A DNA stretch of 64,000 nucleotides from Paracoccaceae bacterium (GCA_947504705.1 CANNIA010000004.1:89948-153947); one strand, 5' to 3'; numbered from the stretch's first letter, positions 1 through 9,553 are shown. Notes: generated from the sequence alone by a model not told the origin. Program-made: numbers and translations.

Positions 1-184
1 CCTCATCTGCCGGTGAGGGGCGGGCGGTCAGGATGCGCCAGTTGCCGTAAACCTGCAGCGCGTCGGCATTCACGATCAGGCGGCCATCGCGGGCTGCAAG
101 CTCCATCGCCAGCGATGATTTGCCGCTGGCGGTCGGGCCTGCAATCAGCACGGGTGCCTCACGCGAGATGAAGTCGAGTTTCAT
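1..184 (-). CDS. miaA: tRNA dimethylallyltransferase MiaA (N-terminal part, runs off the window)
   Basis: Only the first 61 codons are present; the gene continues beyond the left edge. The translation starts [20 protein letters not shown] and contains the P-loop [11 protein letters not shown] near residues 15-25, followed by NADALQVY. That is the MiaA version of the NADSxQxY substrate-binding segment. The family transfers a dimethylallyl group to N6 of A37 in tRNAs that read U-starting codons. It is transcribed away from pyrH, with about 90 bases between the two starts. The identification rests on a short fragment, but both motifs are in the right order and spacing. Confidence 0.88.
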   Translation of the reverse strand, partial: MKLDFISREAPVLIAGPTASGKSSLAMELAARDGRLIVNADALQVYGNWRILTARPSPADE

Positions 185-276
185 CGCCCTTGTGCCCGAT
201 CTGCGGTTGAACCTGCGACGGTTTTGCGACATTTTGCGTCCCAGTCCAATGACAAAGCGAAATGCAGGGGGGACTC

Positions 277-1020
277 ATGTCCAAAGCAGCGACCGATAAC
301 GGGGCGGCGGCGAAGAAATACAGCCGCGTGATGCTGAAAATCTCGGGCGAGGCGCTGATGGGGGATCAGGGGTTCGGCCTGCATCCGCCGACTGTCGCGC
401 GCATCGCTCAGGAAGTGAAATCGGTCCGCGACCTTGGGGTCGAGATCTGCATGGTCATCGGTGGCGGCAACATCTTCCGGGGCTTGCAAGGGTCTGCTCA
501 GGGGATGGAGCGGACGACGGCGGACTACATGGGAATGCTTGCCACCGTGATGAACGCGCTGGCGATGCAATCGGCGCTGGAGGAGATCGGGGTCTTCACC
601 CGTGTCATCAGCGCGATCCCGATGGATCAGGTTTGTGAGCCCTATATCCGCCGCCGGGCCGTGCGGCACTTGGAGAAGAAGCGGGTCTGCATCTTTGCCG
701 CCGGAACCGGAAACCCCTATTTCACCACCGATACAGCAGCGACGCTGCGGGCTAGCGAAATGGCCTGTCAGGCGATCTTCAAGGGCACCAAGGTCGATGG
801 GGTTTATGACAAGGACCCGAAGAAGTACGCTGACGCCAAGCGCTATGATCATGTCACCTATGACGAGGTGCTGGAAAAGCATCTGGGCGTGATGGACGCG
901 ACGGCGATTGCACTAGCCCGCGACAACGACCTGCCGATCATCGTCTTTTCGCTGGACGAACCGGGCGGGTTCCGGGGGATTTTGGCGGGTGAGGGGACAT
1001 ATACAAGGGTGCAGGGCTAA
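277..1020 (+). CDS. pyrH: UMP kinase PyrH
   Basis: Bacterial UMP kinase phosphorylates UMP to UDP in pyrimidine nucleotide synthesis and belongs to the amino-acid-kinase fold. The nucleotide-binding KISGEALMG lies near the N-terminus, followed by GGGNIFRG and the TDTAATLRA region. At 247 residues it has the usual length. I chose the ATG at 277 over the in-frame ATG at 262 because a strong GGGGGA ribosome-binding site sits about five bases upstream of 277. frr follows 250 bases downstream, the common pyrH-frr arrangement, but rpsB and tsf are not immediately upstream, where miaA is divergent. Confidence 0.96.
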   Translation: MSKAATDNGAAAKKYSRVMLKISGEALMGDQGFGLHPPTVARIAQEVKSVRDLGVEICMVIGGGNIFRGLQGSAQGMERTTADYMGMLATVMNALAMQSALEEIGVFTRVISAIPMDQVCEPYIRRRAVRHLEKKRVCIFAAGTGNPYFTTDTAATLRASEMACQAIFKGTKVDGVYDKDPKKYADAKRYDHVTYDEVLEKHLGVMDATAIALARDNDLPIIVFSLDEPGGFRGILAGEGTYTRVQG

Positions 1021-1270
1021 GGGTTTGCGAACGCTGTGGTAACGGGGCGTTCGGTGCCGGTGGCAAACGTCTTGCCTGCGTCTTCCTTGCATCTTGCTTC
1101 CGTCTTCCACTGCAACGGCCTGCGCGATGTTAACCAAAGGCTGCGCGACATCTGCACGAAAGGCATTTGCTTAGGCCTATACCCCCGGCCCGTCGCTCTG
1201 CTATAGAGCCGGAAATCCTGCGGGCCCGAAACCAGAACTTGGGCCCAAGACGAAACGAAGGACATGTCCC

Positions 1271-1831
1271 ATGGCACATGAAGATATCGAGATCGACACC
1301 GACGCCATCCAGCGCCGCATGGATGGCGCGATGGGGGCGCTGAAGCACGAATTCGCCAGCTTGCGCACCGGCCGCGCGTCGGCCTCGATTGTCGATGCGA
1401 TCCAGGTCGAGGCTTATGGCCAGATGACCCCGATCACTCAGCTGGGGACGGTGAACGTGCCGGAACCCCGGATGGTGGTGATCAACGTCTGGGACAAGGG
1501 GATGATCCAGAAGGTCGAAAAGGCGATCCGCGAATCGGGGATCGGGATCAACCCGGTCACCGACGGGCCACTCATTCGTCTGCCGATCCCGGAACTGAAC
1601 GAGGAACGTAGGAAGCAGTTGACCAAGGTTGCTGCGGGCTATGCCGAGAATGCCAAGATCGCGATCCGCAACGTGCGGCGCGACGGGATGGATCAGATCA
1701 AGAAGGCCAAGGGCATGGGCGAGGACGACCAGAAGATGTGGTCGGAAGAAGTGCAGGACATGACCGACAAGGCGATTGCTGCGGTGGACAAGGCGCTTGA
1801 GTCCAAGCAGGCCGAGATCATGCAGGTCTGA
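1271..1831 (+). CDS. frr: Ribosome recycling factor
   Basis: This cytoplasmic factor splits post-termination ribosomes together with EF-G. The protein is 186 residues, the normal length, with the conserved [12 protein letters not shown] segment near residue 32 and the [13 protein letters not shown] helix near residue 100. It carries the long alpha-helical stretch typical of the three-helix bundle. The ATG follows a GAAGGACATGTCCC context with a GAAGGA ribosome-binding site. The 250 bases upstream (1021-1270) carry no gene and probably hold its own promoter. I see short AT-rich hexamers there but no convincing pair of boxes. uppS follows after nine bases. Confidence 0.97.
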   Translation: MAHEDIEIDTDAIQRRMDGAMGALKHEFASLRTGRASASIVDAIQVEAYGQMTPITQLGTVNVPEPRMVVINVWDKGMIQKVEKAIRESGIGINPVTDGPLIRLPIPELNEERRKQLTKVAAGYAENAKIAIRNVRRDGMDQIKKAKGMGEDDQKMWSEEVQDMTDKAIAAVDKALESKQAEIMQV

Positions 1832-1840
1832 CGGCGAAGG

Positions 1841-2584
1841 GTGGCCGAAGTGTCGAAGGGCGTGCAGATCCTGTCTGAGACGAGGCCGGTCACCCATCTG
1901 GCGATCATCATGGATGGCAATGGTCGCTGGGCCACCAACCGGGGCTGGCCGCGTCTGGTCGGCCACCGCAAGGGTGCCGAACGGGTGCGCCAGATCGTCA
2001 AGGCCTGCCCTGATCTTGGGATCAAGTGGCTGACGCTCTACGCCTTCTCAACAGAAAACTGGAAACGCTCCACCGAAGAAGTGCTTGGTCTGATGGCAAT
2101 TTTCGCCGGATATATTGAACGTGAGGCCGACAAGCTGGCCAAGGCCGGGGTGCGGCTGCGGTTCATTGGCGAACGCGGGCGGTTGGACCCGAAGCTGCAA
2201 CGCCTGATGGCGGGGATCGAGGCGGGGACGGCGGGGAATGATCGGTTGAACCTGACGGTGGCGGTCAACTATGGCGGGCGGGACGAGATTATCCGCGCGG
2301 TCCGCAAGATCGCCGAGGCAGCTGCGGCGGGCATTCTGGACCCGCGCCACCTGAACGAAGCGGCCTTTGCCGAAAAGCTGGATACAGGGGGCTTGCCCGA
2401 TCCGGACCTGGTGATCCGAACCAGTGGAGAGATGCGGACGTCGAATTTTCTGCCCTGGCAGGCGGCTTATGCCGAATATGAATTCACCGAGACCCTTTGG
2501 CCCGATTTCACGCCCGAGGAGCTTGCGGCCATCGTCCAGCGGTTTTCCAACCGCGAGCGGCGATTTGGAGGGGCGAAGATATGA
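1841..2584 (+). CDS. uppS: Undecaprenyl diphosphate synthase UppS
   Basis: Cis-prenyltransferase making the C55 lipid carrier for peptidoglycan and O-antigen from farnesyl diphosphate and IPP. The signature MDGNGRWA is present, with the catalytic aspartate at about residue 25. It is followed by GHRKGAERV, the FSTENWKR loop near residue 70, and the C-terminal DLVIRTSGE and FLPWQAAYAE segments. At 247 residues it matches the family. It starts at GTG nine bases after frr, and its stop overlaps the cdsA start. Position in the frr-uppS-cdsA-dxr-rseP-bamA string is classical. Confidence 0.96.
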   Translation: MAEVSKGVQILSETRPVTHLAIIMDGNGRWATNRGWPRLVGHRKGAERVRQIVKACPDLGIKWLTLYAFSTENWKRSTEEVLGLMAIFAGYIEREADKLAKAGVRLRFIGERGRLDPKLQRLMAGIEAGTAGNDRLNLTVAVNYGGRDEIIRAVRKIAEAAAAGILDPRHLNEAAFAEKLDTGGLPDPDLVIRTSGEMRTSNFLPWQAAYAEYEFTETLWPDFTPEELAAIVQRFSNRERRFGGAKI

Positions 2585-3384
2585 GCGAACCGGTTCCGGT
2601 CGGTCGGTGGGGCGATCTGCGCAAGCGGGTCTTTTCGGCCATCGTGATGGTCGCGGTTGGGGCGTTCGAAATCTGGGTCGGCGGCCTGCCCTTTGATGCC
2701 TTTGCCATTGTGGTAACCGGAGTGATGATCTGGGAACTGGCGGGCATGACTGCGCCCTGGAAAGAGGGCTCTCCGGTTCAGCTTGGGTTTAACGCGGTTG
2801 TTTCGCTGGGCTTGGCGTTGATTCTGAACCCGATGATTGCTTTGGTGGTGTTGCTCTGTCCGGCGGCGGCCTTTCTGGCAACCGAGCGGCGGGATCGCGT
2901 GCTTGCCGCAATCTATTCGGTCGCGATCATGTTTGCGGGCTACGGGCTGGTTCAACTGCGCACTGAGACCGGGATTTCGGTGATCGTCTGGGTGATCGCG
3001 GTCGTCGTGGCCTCGGACGTGCTGGGGTATTTTGCCGGGCGCATGTTGGGCGGGCCGAAGTTCTGGCCGAAGGTGAGCCCGAAGAAGACATGGTCGGGCA
3101 CTATCGCTGGCTGGATCGGAGCGGCGCTGGTTGGGGCGGGGTTCGTCTGGTTCGGCGGGGCTGACTGGCTTTTGGTGCCGGTTTCGGTGTTGGTGGCCTT
3201 TGCCGGGCAGATGGGCGACATTGCCGAAAGCTGGGTCAAGCGGCGGGCGGGGGTCAAGGATGCGTCGAACCTTATCCCCGGTCATGGCGGTGTGCTTGAC
3301 CGGTTTGACGCGCTTATCGGCGCTGTGGTCGTGATCCAGCTTGTCGGTCTTGTTGTACCAGTCGCTACCCTGATCGGGGGCTGA
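2581..3384 (+). CDS. cdsA: Phosphatidate cytidylyltransferase CdsA
   Basis: Integral inner-membrane enzyme that makes CDP-diacylglycerol from phosphatidic acid and CTP, the precursor of all membrane phospholipids. Several hydrophobic segments span the first 170 residues. The family signature is at the C-terminus: SPKKTWSGTIAG, then GDIAESWVKRRAGVKD and GHGGVLDRFDAL, which contain the metal-binding aspartates. The ATG at 2581 overlaps the uppS stop by four bases (ATGA) and is preceded by GGAGGGG. An in-frame start 84 bases upstream would run deep into uppS and has no such site. Length is 267 residues. Confidence 0.95.
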   Translation: MSEPVPVGRWGDLRKRVFSAIVMVAVGAFEIWVGGLPFDAFAIVVTGVMIWELAGMTAPWKEGSPVQLGFNAVVSLGLALILNPMIALVVLLCPAAAFLATERRDRVLAAIYSVAIMFAGYGLVQLRTETGISVIVWVIAVVVASDVLGYFAGRMLGGPKFWPKVSPKKTWSGTIAGWIGAALVGAGFVWFGGADWLLVPVSVLVAFAGQMGDIAESWVKRRAGVKDASNLIPGHGGVLDRFDALIGAVVVIQLVGLVVPVATLIGG

Positions 3385-3387
3385 GGG

Positions 3388-4578
3388 GTGCGCCGGATTT
3401 CAATATTTGGCGCGACCGGTTCGGTCGGCGAGCAGACGGTTGATCTGATCCAGAGGGCAGGGGGGCGGGAGGCCTTTCAGCTTGTTGCCCTGACCGGGGG
3501 TCAGAATGTCGCGCGACTGGCCGACATGGCGCGTGAGCTTCGGCCCGAGATTGCGGTTTGTGCCGATCCTGCCGGTTTGCCTGCCTTGCGTGAGCGGCTG
3601 GTGGGCACCGGGGTCGCAGTGGCGGCGGGGCCCGAGGCAATTGCCGAAGCTGCCGACCGCCCCGCCGACTGGGTGATGAGCGCGATTGTCGGCGCGGCGG
3701 GTCTGGTGCCGGGTCTGCGCGCCTTGGCCCAAGGAGCCACCTTGGCCTTGGCAAACAAGGAAAGTCTGGTGACGGCTGGGCCATTGCTGATGGCGACGGC
3801 GGCGCGGCATGGCGCGCGCATTCTGCCGGTAGACAGTGAACACTCGGCAATCTTTCAGGCGCTTGTCGGGGAAGACATCACTACGGTCGAGCGGATCATC
3901 CTGACGGCCTCGGGCGGGGCGTTGCGCGACTGGCCGATGGAGCGGCTGGCGAAGGCCACGGTCAAGGACGCCTTGGCGCATCCGAACTGGGCGATGGGAC
4001 AGCGGATCACCATCGACAGCGCCTCCATGTTCAACAAGGCGCTTGAGGTGATCGAGACGCGGGAATTCTTTGGTGTGCTGCCCGATCAGATCGAGGTGAT
4101 CCTGCATCCCGAAAGCCTGATCCATTCGATGGTCGGCTACTGTGACGGCGCGATCATGGCGCATCTGGGGGCACCCGACATGCGCCACTCGATCGGCTAT
4201 GCGCTGAACTGGCCCCGGCGTGAGGCTTTGCCCGTGGCCCGGCTGGATTTCGCGGCGATCGGCAGCCTTACGTTCCGCGCGCCTGATCCTGCGCGCTATC
4301 CGGCTTTGGGCTTGGCGCGCGAGGTGATGGCGCGGCGTGGTCTTGCGGGGGCGGCGTTCAACGCGGCCAAGGACGTGGCGCTGGACTGGTTTTTGGCCGG
4401 CAAGCTGGGTTTCATGGCGATGGCAGAGGTCGTGGCGGAAACTCTGTCAGTGCTTGACCGGGACTTCGGACCCGAAAACGTGATCATGTCGCTTGCGGAT
4501 GTGCTGGCGATGGATCAGGCCGCAAGGCTAAGAGCAGCCGAGATTGCAGCCCGACTGGGCGAAAGGGGCCAAAGATGA
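3388..4578 (+). CDS. dxr: 1-deoxy-D-xylulose 5-phosphate reductoisomerase
   Basis: Second enzyme of the MEP isoprenoid pathway, converting DXP to MEP with NADPH. The NADPH-binding GATGSVGEQT is at the N-terminus. VDSEHSAIFQ near residue 150 and KALEVIETREFFG near residue 215 carry the metal-binding acidic residues. The 396-residue length is normal. It starts at GTG (3388), three bases after the cdsA stop, with GAGGGG just upstream. Its stop overlaps rseP by four bases. The pathway output feeds uppS in the same cluster. Confidence 0.96.
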   Translation: MRRISIFGATGSVGEQTVDLIQRAGGREAFQLVALTGGQNVARLADMARELRPEIAVCADPAGLPALRERLVGTGVAVAAGPEAIAEAADRPADWVMSAIVGAAGLVPGLRALAQGATLALANKESLVTAGPLLMATAARHGARILPVDSEHSAIFQALVGEDITTVERIILTASGGALRDWPMERLAKATVKDALAHPNWAMGQRITIDSASMFNKALEVIETREFFGVLPDQIEVILHPESLIHSMVGYCDGAIMAHLGAPDMRHSIGYALNWPRREALPVARLDFAAIGSLTFRAPDPARYPALGLAREVMARRGLAGAAFNAAKDVALDWFLAGKLGFMAMAEVVAETLSVLDRDFGPENVIMSLADVLAMDQAARLRAAEIAARLGERGQR

Positions 4579-5906
4579 GCGACATAGCGGCAATGCTTGG
4601 CGGCACGGCCTGGACGACGGTCTTTTTCATCATCGGGCTGTCGATCATCATCTTCGTCCACGAATACGGCCATTACATCGTCGGCCGCTGGTCAGGCATT
4701 CATGCCGAGGTCTTCTCGCTGGGCTTTGGCCCGATCCTGTTCAGCCGCACGGACAAGCGCGGAACACGGTGGCAAGTGGCGGCCATTCCGTTCGGCGGCT
4801 ATGTGAAATTCCTGGGCGATGCCGATGCCAGTTCGGTTCGGCAGGTCGATGTGGCCGGTCTTTCCGAGACGGAAAAGCGCCACACGATGGCCGGTGCCCC
4901 CCTTTGGGCGCGGGCGGCGACGGTCTTTGCCGGGCCGCTGGCGAATTTCATCCTGGCTTTCGTGCTTTACGCCGGGCTGCTTCTGATGACCGGCGTCATT
5001 CGTGAAGAACCCACGGTTGGCAAGTTGCATGCGCTGCCTTTGGCCGGGGACAGTCTGCACGAAGGCGATGTGATTCTGGGCATCGAGGGGGTTCCGACCC
5101 CGGATTGGGACAGCTTTTCCATTGCAAAAGAGGCGTCGAAGGCCAAGGCCACGGTTGAATATACTGTCCGACGCGACGGATCCGAGGTTTCAGTCACTGG
5201 CCCGCATCCGAATGCAGTGGTCGTGGGCCAGGTCGCTTTGCGCTCGGCTGCGCTAGATGCAGGCATTCAGGCGGGTGACGTAATTCTGCGCGCGGGCGGT
5301 CAAGACATTCTGGCCTTCGACCAATTGGTCACGATCGTGAAGACCAGCAAGGGTGCCCCGGTGCCGCTGACTGTCTGGCGTGATGGCAAGACGTTTGAGC
5401 TTTCGCTGACCCCAAGGTTGCAGATCGCGCCTGAAAACGGGACGGGCGAGTTGACCGAACGCTATCTGATCGGGTTGATCTCGGGCCTTCCGTTTGAGCC
5501 GGGAACACGGACGCCGGGTGCGTGGGAAATGGTGACCGGCGCGGCCTGGACCATCGAGAGCATGACAGTTTCGATGTTCAGCGGCCTGAACCGGATGATC
5601 AAGGGTATGATCAGCACCTGCGGCTTTTCCGGTGCTATCGCCATTGCCGAGACGATGGGGGATGCCGCTCGCATCGGGATCGAAAGCTTCCTGACCGTCC
5701 TTGCCGGTCTTTCGCTTGGGATCGGGATCATGAATCTGTTCCCGATTCCGGTTCTGGATGGTGGGCATCTTATGTTTCACGCCTATGAGGCGGTCGCCCG
5801 GCGAAAGCCCTCGCCCAGGGTGCTGAACATTCTGATGGCGGCGGGCTTTTCGCTGGTAATCTTCCTCATGCTGTTTGCGCTGAGCCGCGACCTTGTTTGC
5901 GGCTAG
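4575..5906 (+). CDS. rseP: Site-2 intramembrane zinc metalloprotease RseP
   Basis: Inner-membrane protease of the S2P family that cleaves anti-sigma factors and remnant signal peptides within the membrane. HEYGH, the zinc site, is at residues 29-33 in the first membrane segment. A PDZ region follows in the middle, with the repeat-like GDVILGIEG and GDVILRAGG. The conserved MNLFPIPVLDGGH motif is near residue 388 and contains the third zinc ligand. Length is 443 residues. The start overlaps the dxr stop (ATGA). The gene precedes bamA, as in most proteobacteria. Confidence 0.95.
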   Translation: MSDIAAMLGGTAWTTVFFIIGLSIIIFVHEYGHYIVGRWSGIHAEVFSLGFGPILFSRTDKRGTRWQVAAIPFGGYVKFLGDADASSVRQVDVAGLSETEKRHTMAGAPLWARAATVFAGPLANFILAFVLYAGLLLMTGVIREEPTVGKLHALPLAGDSLHEGDVILGIEGVPTPDWDSFSIAKEASKAKATVEYTVRRDGSEVSVTGPHPNAVVVGQVALRSAALDAGIQAGDVILRAGGQDILAFDQLVTIVKTSKGAPVPLTVWRDGKTFELSLTPRLQIAPENGTGELTERYLIGLISGLPFEPGTRTPGAWEMVTGAAWTIESMTVSMFSGLNRMIKGMISTCGFSGAIAIAETMGDAARIGIESFLTVLAGLSLGIGIMNLFPIPVLDGGHLMFHAYEAVARRKPSPRVLNILMAAGFSLVIFLMLFALSRDLVCG

Positions 5907-5991
5907 GGCAGTGGCGTGATCGTTTTGCTACGGGTTGACGCAACTGAGTTCTGGGCGCAGCAAGCCCGGGTCGACACCAGATGTTGAAAAG

Positions 5992-6000
5992 TTATCCACA
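5992..6000 (+). promoter_or_regulatory. Perfect DnaA box in the bamA upstream region
   Basis: The nine bases TTATCCACA match the DnaA-box consensus exactly. The box lies in the 171-base gap between rseP and bamA, fifteen bases upstream of the proposed -35 element. A single box can arise by chance, so DnaA control of bamA is only an inference. Confidence 0.5.
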
Positions 6001-6014
6001 GGGACCGCAGGCTT

Positions 6015-6043
6015 TTGACAAAGCTTGGCTTTCCCGCTAGTCA
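6015..6043 (+). promoter_or_regulatory. Candidate sigma-70 promoter of bamA
   Basis: A perfect -35 hexamer TTGACA (6015-6020) is followed after 17 bases by TAGTCA (6038-6043), a weak -10. Transcription would begin near 6050, leaving a leader of about 28 bases before the bamA ATG. It would let bamA-ompH be expressed separately from the upstream isoprenoid genes. Confidence 0.5.
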
Positions 6044-6077
6044 ATCCAAGACACATAAAGCACGGCGAGGGACCACA

Positions 6078-8423
6078 ATGCAGAAGACCCACAGCGCGAC
6101 CAAGGGGCGGTCGTCCGGGGCGAAGGCTAGGGCCCGCTTGCTTGCAACGGCGGTTTTCGTAAGCCTTGCAACGACTTCCCAGCCGTTCTTGACGCCAGCT
6201 TATGCCGAGAGTTTTTCCTTTTCGAACGTTGTGATCGAAGGCAACGAGCGCGTCGATAACGCCACGATCATCGCCTACGCTGGAATCAGTCGCGGCGAGG
6301 CTGTTTCGGCAGCGATTCTGAATGATGCTTACCAGCGGATTGTGAACTCGGGTCTCTTCGAATCGGTCGAGATTGACCCGCAGGGATCGACCCTTGTGAT
6401 CCGGGTCAAAGAGTACCCGATCGTCAACGTGATCAGCTTTGAAGGCAACAAGCGGATCAAGGACGAAGACCTTGTCGGCTATATCCAGTCGCAGTCGCGC
6501 AGGGTCTATTCGCCCAGCATGGCACAATCTGACGCCTCTACCATTGCCGAGGCTTACCGGGTCAGCAGCCGTCTTGCGGCCACCGTCACGCCGAAGATCA
6601 TTCGCCGGTCCGACAACCGGGTCGATCTGGTCTTCGAGATCACCGAAGGCAAGGTATCGGAAATCGAGCGGCTGTCCTTTGTCGGCAACAAGGATTTTTC
6701 GGACCGCCGTTTGCGGCAAGTGCTGGAAACCAAGCAGGCAGGCCTGCTGCGGAACTTCATCAAGAAGGACACCTATGTCCCCGAGCGGCTGGAACTGGAC
6801 AAACAGGTTCTGACCGAATTCTACCGGTCGCGTGGCTACATCGATTTCGAAGTGCTGGATGCCAGCGCCGACTATAGCCGCGAGCGTGATGCAAGCTTTG
6901 TGACCTTCACGGTTCGCGAAGGCCTGCCGCACGAGATTGGTGAAGTGACAGTTGTTTCGGAGGTTGATGGCGTCGATGCCGCAGACTTCGAAGCGGTCAA
7001 GAAGATCAAGACAGGCCAGACCTATTCGCCCGTCCTGATCGACAACAACATCTCCCGGATGGAAAGCGTTGCCCTGAAGAAGGGGCTGAATTTCATCCGC
7101 GTTGAACCAAGGCTGACCCGCGACGAGCGCAGCCAGAAGGTCAACATCGAATTCGCGATCGTCAAGGGCGAGCGGGTCTTTGTCGAACGGATCGACATCG
7201 AAGGCAATGCGACAACGCTGGATCAGGTCGTGCGCCGGCAATTCTCGACTGTCGAAGGCGACCCCTTCAACCCTAACGAAATTCGTCAGTCGGCAGAACG
7301 GATTCGCGCGCTTGGCTTCTTCTCGGATGCCCAGGTCGAAACCCAACCGGGGACTGACCCTGATCAGGTCGTCGTCAATGTCGATGTTGTGGAGCAGCCG
7401 ACCGGTTCGCTGACGCTGGGCATGTCCTATTCCAACGACACAGGGGCGGGTCTTGCCATTGGCGTCGCTGAGTCGAACTTCCTTGGGCGGGGCCAAAACG
7501 TGTCTGTGGATATCAACGTTGGCGGCGAAACCAAAAATTCAAGCTTCAACTTTACCGAACCCGCATTGCTGGGTCGTGACCTAAGCTTCTCGGTCGGGGG
7601 TTATTACAATATCTCCGAAAACGCCAATGCGGTCTACAACACGCGCAATGTCGGCATGACGACTGGCATCGGCTTCCCGATGGGCGAACAGTCGCGGTTG
7701 AGTCTTAAGTTCCGAGTGTCTAATGATCGATTGACCAGCTACAGCGGGTTTTCGCCCATTATCGCCGCGGAAGAAGCGAAGGACGCTTTGACGACCGTGT
7801 CGCTGGGCTATTCCTATAGCTACGACACGCGGGTATCCGGCCTGAACCCGAAGGGCGGGATGGTCTTGCGCTTTGGCCAGGATTTTGCCGGGCTGGCCGG
7901 GGATACCCAATATGTGCAGTCGACGGCCTTTGCCATGGCCGAGACCAAGATCATGAACGAGGAAGTCACGATCCGCGCGATTTTCGAAGGCGGTGCCATC
8001 ACCACTTTTGGCGACAGCACAAGCCGGGTGACCGAACGCTATTTCGGCACTGGTAAAGTCCGCGGCTTCTCGGGCGCCGGCCTCGGTCCTCGGGATACGG
8101 CAGCCAGCAGCAATGACGCGCTTGGCGGTGACATGTTTGCGGCCGCCCGTTTTGAAGCCGATTTCCCGTTGGGTCTGCCTGAAGAATACGGCATTACCGG
8201 CGGCGCTTTCCTTGATGTGGGCTCGGTCTGGAGCTTGGCGAACACTGCCGGGTTTGGTGGGTCGACAGTCGATGACAGCTTCCATCCGCGCGCTGCGGTT
8301 GGCCTGTCGATCTTCTGGACCACGCCGATCGGGCCCCTGCGGTTCAACTTCAGCAAGGCGCTGATGAAGGAAGATTACGACAAGGAACAGAACTTCGAAT
8401 TGACCATCTCGTCGCAGTTCTGA
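6078..8423 (+). CDS. bamA: Outer-membrane protein assembly factor BamA
   Basis: Omp85-family core of the BAM complex that folds and inserts beta-barrel proteins into the outer membrane. A signal peptide ends near PAYAES. Five POTRA repeats follow in roughly the first 400 residues, seen as recurring FEGNKRI, FVGNKDF and IEGNATT openings. The 16-strand barrel occupies the rest and ends in a C-terminal Phe (SSQF), the outer-membrane signature. I chose ATG 6078 because of GCGAGGGA upstream; the in-frame TTG at 6015 is the -35 box. Length is 781 residues. ompH overlaps its stop. Confidence 0.96.
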   Translation: MQKTHSATKGRSSGAKARARLLATAVFVSLATTSQPFLTPAYAESFSFSNVVIEGNERVDNATIIAYAGISRGEAVSAAILNDAYQRIVNSGLFESVEIDPQGSTLVIRVKEYPIVNVISFEGNKRIKDEDLVGYIQSQSRRVYSPSMAQSDASTIAEAYRVSSRLAATVTPKIIRRSDNRVDLVFEITEGKVSEIERLSFVGNKDFSDRRLRQVLETKQAGLLRNFIKKDTYVPERLELDKQVLTEFYRSRGYIDFEVLDASADYSRERDASFVTFTVREGLPHEIGEVTVVSEVDGVDAADFEAVKKIKTGQTYSPVLIDNNISRMESVALKKGLNFIRVEPRLTRDERSQKVNIEFAIVKGERVFVERIDIEGNATTLDQVVRRQFSTVEGDPFNPNEIRQSAERIRALGFFSDAQVETQPGTDPDQVVVNVDVVEQPTGSLTLGMSYSNDTGAGLAIGVAESNFLGRGQNVSVDINVGGETKNSSFNFTEPALLGRDLSFSVGGYYNISENANAVYNTRNVGMTTGIGFPMGEQSRLSLKFRVSNDRLTSYSGFSPIIAAEEAKDALTTVSLGYSYSYDTRVSGLNPKGGMVLRFGQDFAGLAGDTQYVQSTAFAMAETKIMNEEVTIRAIFEGGAITTFGDSTSRVTERYFGTGKVRGFSGAGLGPRDTAASSNDALGGDMFAAARFEADFPLGLPEEYGITGGAFLDVGSVWSLANTAGFGGSTVDDSFHPRAAVGLSIFWTTPIGPLRFNFSKALMKEDYDKEQNFELTISSQF

Positions 8424-9001
8424 TGGCGCGGTTGCGGTCTGGCTTTGCGCCTCTGCGCCCGGTCGTCCTGATCTGCCTTATGTCCTGCGGTCTTGCTGGG
8501 GCTGGGTTTGCCCAGGAGGCCGTAGCGCAAGGACCGCTTCCTGCAGTTCTTGTTGTCGATCAGGAACGGTTGTTCGGCGAATCCGCCTTTGGGAAAGCGA
8601 GCCTTGAGCGCGAGAAGCAGGCGTCAGCAGCCCTTGAAGCGGAAAACAACAAGATCCAGGCGGAACTTGTCGCCGAAGAGCAGGCGCTGACCGTGCAGCG
8701 AAAGGCCCTTTCGGCCGAGGAATTCACCGTCCGTGCCGACGCCTTTGACCAGAAGGTCGAGCGGATCCGATCTGAACAGGACGCCAAAGCACGCGATCTG
8801 GCCCAGGCCCGCGACGTGGACGTGAAAGAGTTCCTTGCCGCTGCTGCTCCGATCCTAGGTGAAATTCTAGTTGACTATGGCGCTGGAGTTGTTCTCGACA
8901 AATCCAGTGTCATCGTTTCGGTCGATTCAGTCGATGTGACAGATGACGCGATTGCCCGGATCGACAAGGTGCTTGCGGAATCCATAAAGAAGGCTCCCTA
9001 A
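8423..9001 (+). CDS. Skp/OmpH family periplasmic chaperone
   Basis: A Skp-like protein that keeps unfolded outer-membrane proteins soluble between the Sec translocon and BamA. There is a signal peptide with a hydrophobic core VVLICLMSCGLAGAGFA, then VLVVDQERLFGES. A long charged alpha-helical or coiled-coil stretch covers about residues 50-130 (KASLEREKQ through AQARDVD). The C-terminal ILVDYGAGVVLDKSSVIVS strand matches the OmpH domain. It is 192 residues and overlaps the bamA stop by one base (TGATG), so it is translationally coupled to bamA. In most relatives lpxD comes next; here it does not. Confidence 0.9.
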   Translation: MARLRSGFAPLRPVVLICLMSCGLAGAGFAQEAVAQGPLPAVLVVDQERLFGESAFGKASLEREKQASAALEAENNKIQAELVAEEQALTVQRKALSAEEFTVRADAFDQKVERIRSEQDAKARDLAQARDVDVKEFLAAAAPILGEILVDYGAGVVLDKSSVIVSVDSVDVTDDAIARIDKVLAESIKKAP

Positions 9002-9091
9002 GCCGTTCGGTTCGCTTGTCTCCTTTCGGATGACTTGCTAGCAACGCATGAGGGATGGCCGGTTGGATGCCGGACAGGAAGGAAGCGAACC

Positions 9092-9553
9092 ATGGATACT
9101 GCCGTCACGACAACCGCCGATCTGGATCTGATTCAGCGGATCATTCCGCATCGTTATCCGTTCCTGCTGATCGACAAGGTCCGCGACATCGTGATCAACG
9201 AAAGCTGCGTCGGGATCAAATGCGTCACCTTCAACGAGCCGCAGTTTCAGGGCCATTTCCCGGGAATGCCGATTTTTCCGGGCGTCATGATCATCGAAGC
9301 GATGGCGCAGACCTCGGGCATTCTGGTCGGCCTGTCGATGGGCTTGGTGGACAAGAGCTCCAAGGTCTTCTTCATGGGCGTCGACGGGGTGAAGTTCCGC
9401 CGCAAGGTGGTGCCGGGCGATGTGCTGGAGCTGCATGTCAAGGCGCTGCGCGGTGGTGGCCGGGTCTGGAAGTTCGAAGGCCGCGCCATGGTCGAGGGTG
9501 ATCTGGCCTGTGAGGCGACGTTTATGGCGATGTTTGACGTTCCGAAAGCATGA
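9092..9553 (+). CDS. fabZ: 3-hydroxyacyl-ACP dehydratase FabZ
   Basis: Cytoplasmic hot-dog-fold dehydratase of fatty-acid synthesis that also balances hydroxyacyl-ACP between phospholipid and lipid [15 protein letters not shown] is near the N-terminus. The catalytic His lies in [12 protein letters not shown] and the catalytic Glu in IEAMAQ. The ATG at 9092 is preceded by AGGAAGGAAG; an upstream in-frame start at 9035 would add 19 unconserved residues. Length is 153 residues. It sits 90 bases after ompH and overlaps lpxA by four bases. Confidence 0.96.
   Translation: MDTAVTTTADLDLIQRIIPHRYPFLLIDKVRDIVINESCVGIKCVTFNEPQFQGHFPGMPIFPGVMIIEAMAQTSGILVGLSMGLVDKSSKVFFMGVDGVKFRRKVVPGDVLELHVKALRGGGRVWKFEGRAMVEGDLACEATFMAMFDVPKA

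Noticed and set aside
1126..1140. TTAACC motif upstream of frr as a CtrA site
   Set aside because: Single TTAA without a partner at seven bases; frr is a constitutive gene, so chance is the simpler explanation.
5928..7496. Long reverse-strand frame (522 codons) across the start of bamA
   Set aside because: It lies opposite a well-supported gene with strong domain matches, has no recognisable domain, and is a by-product of high-GC codon use.
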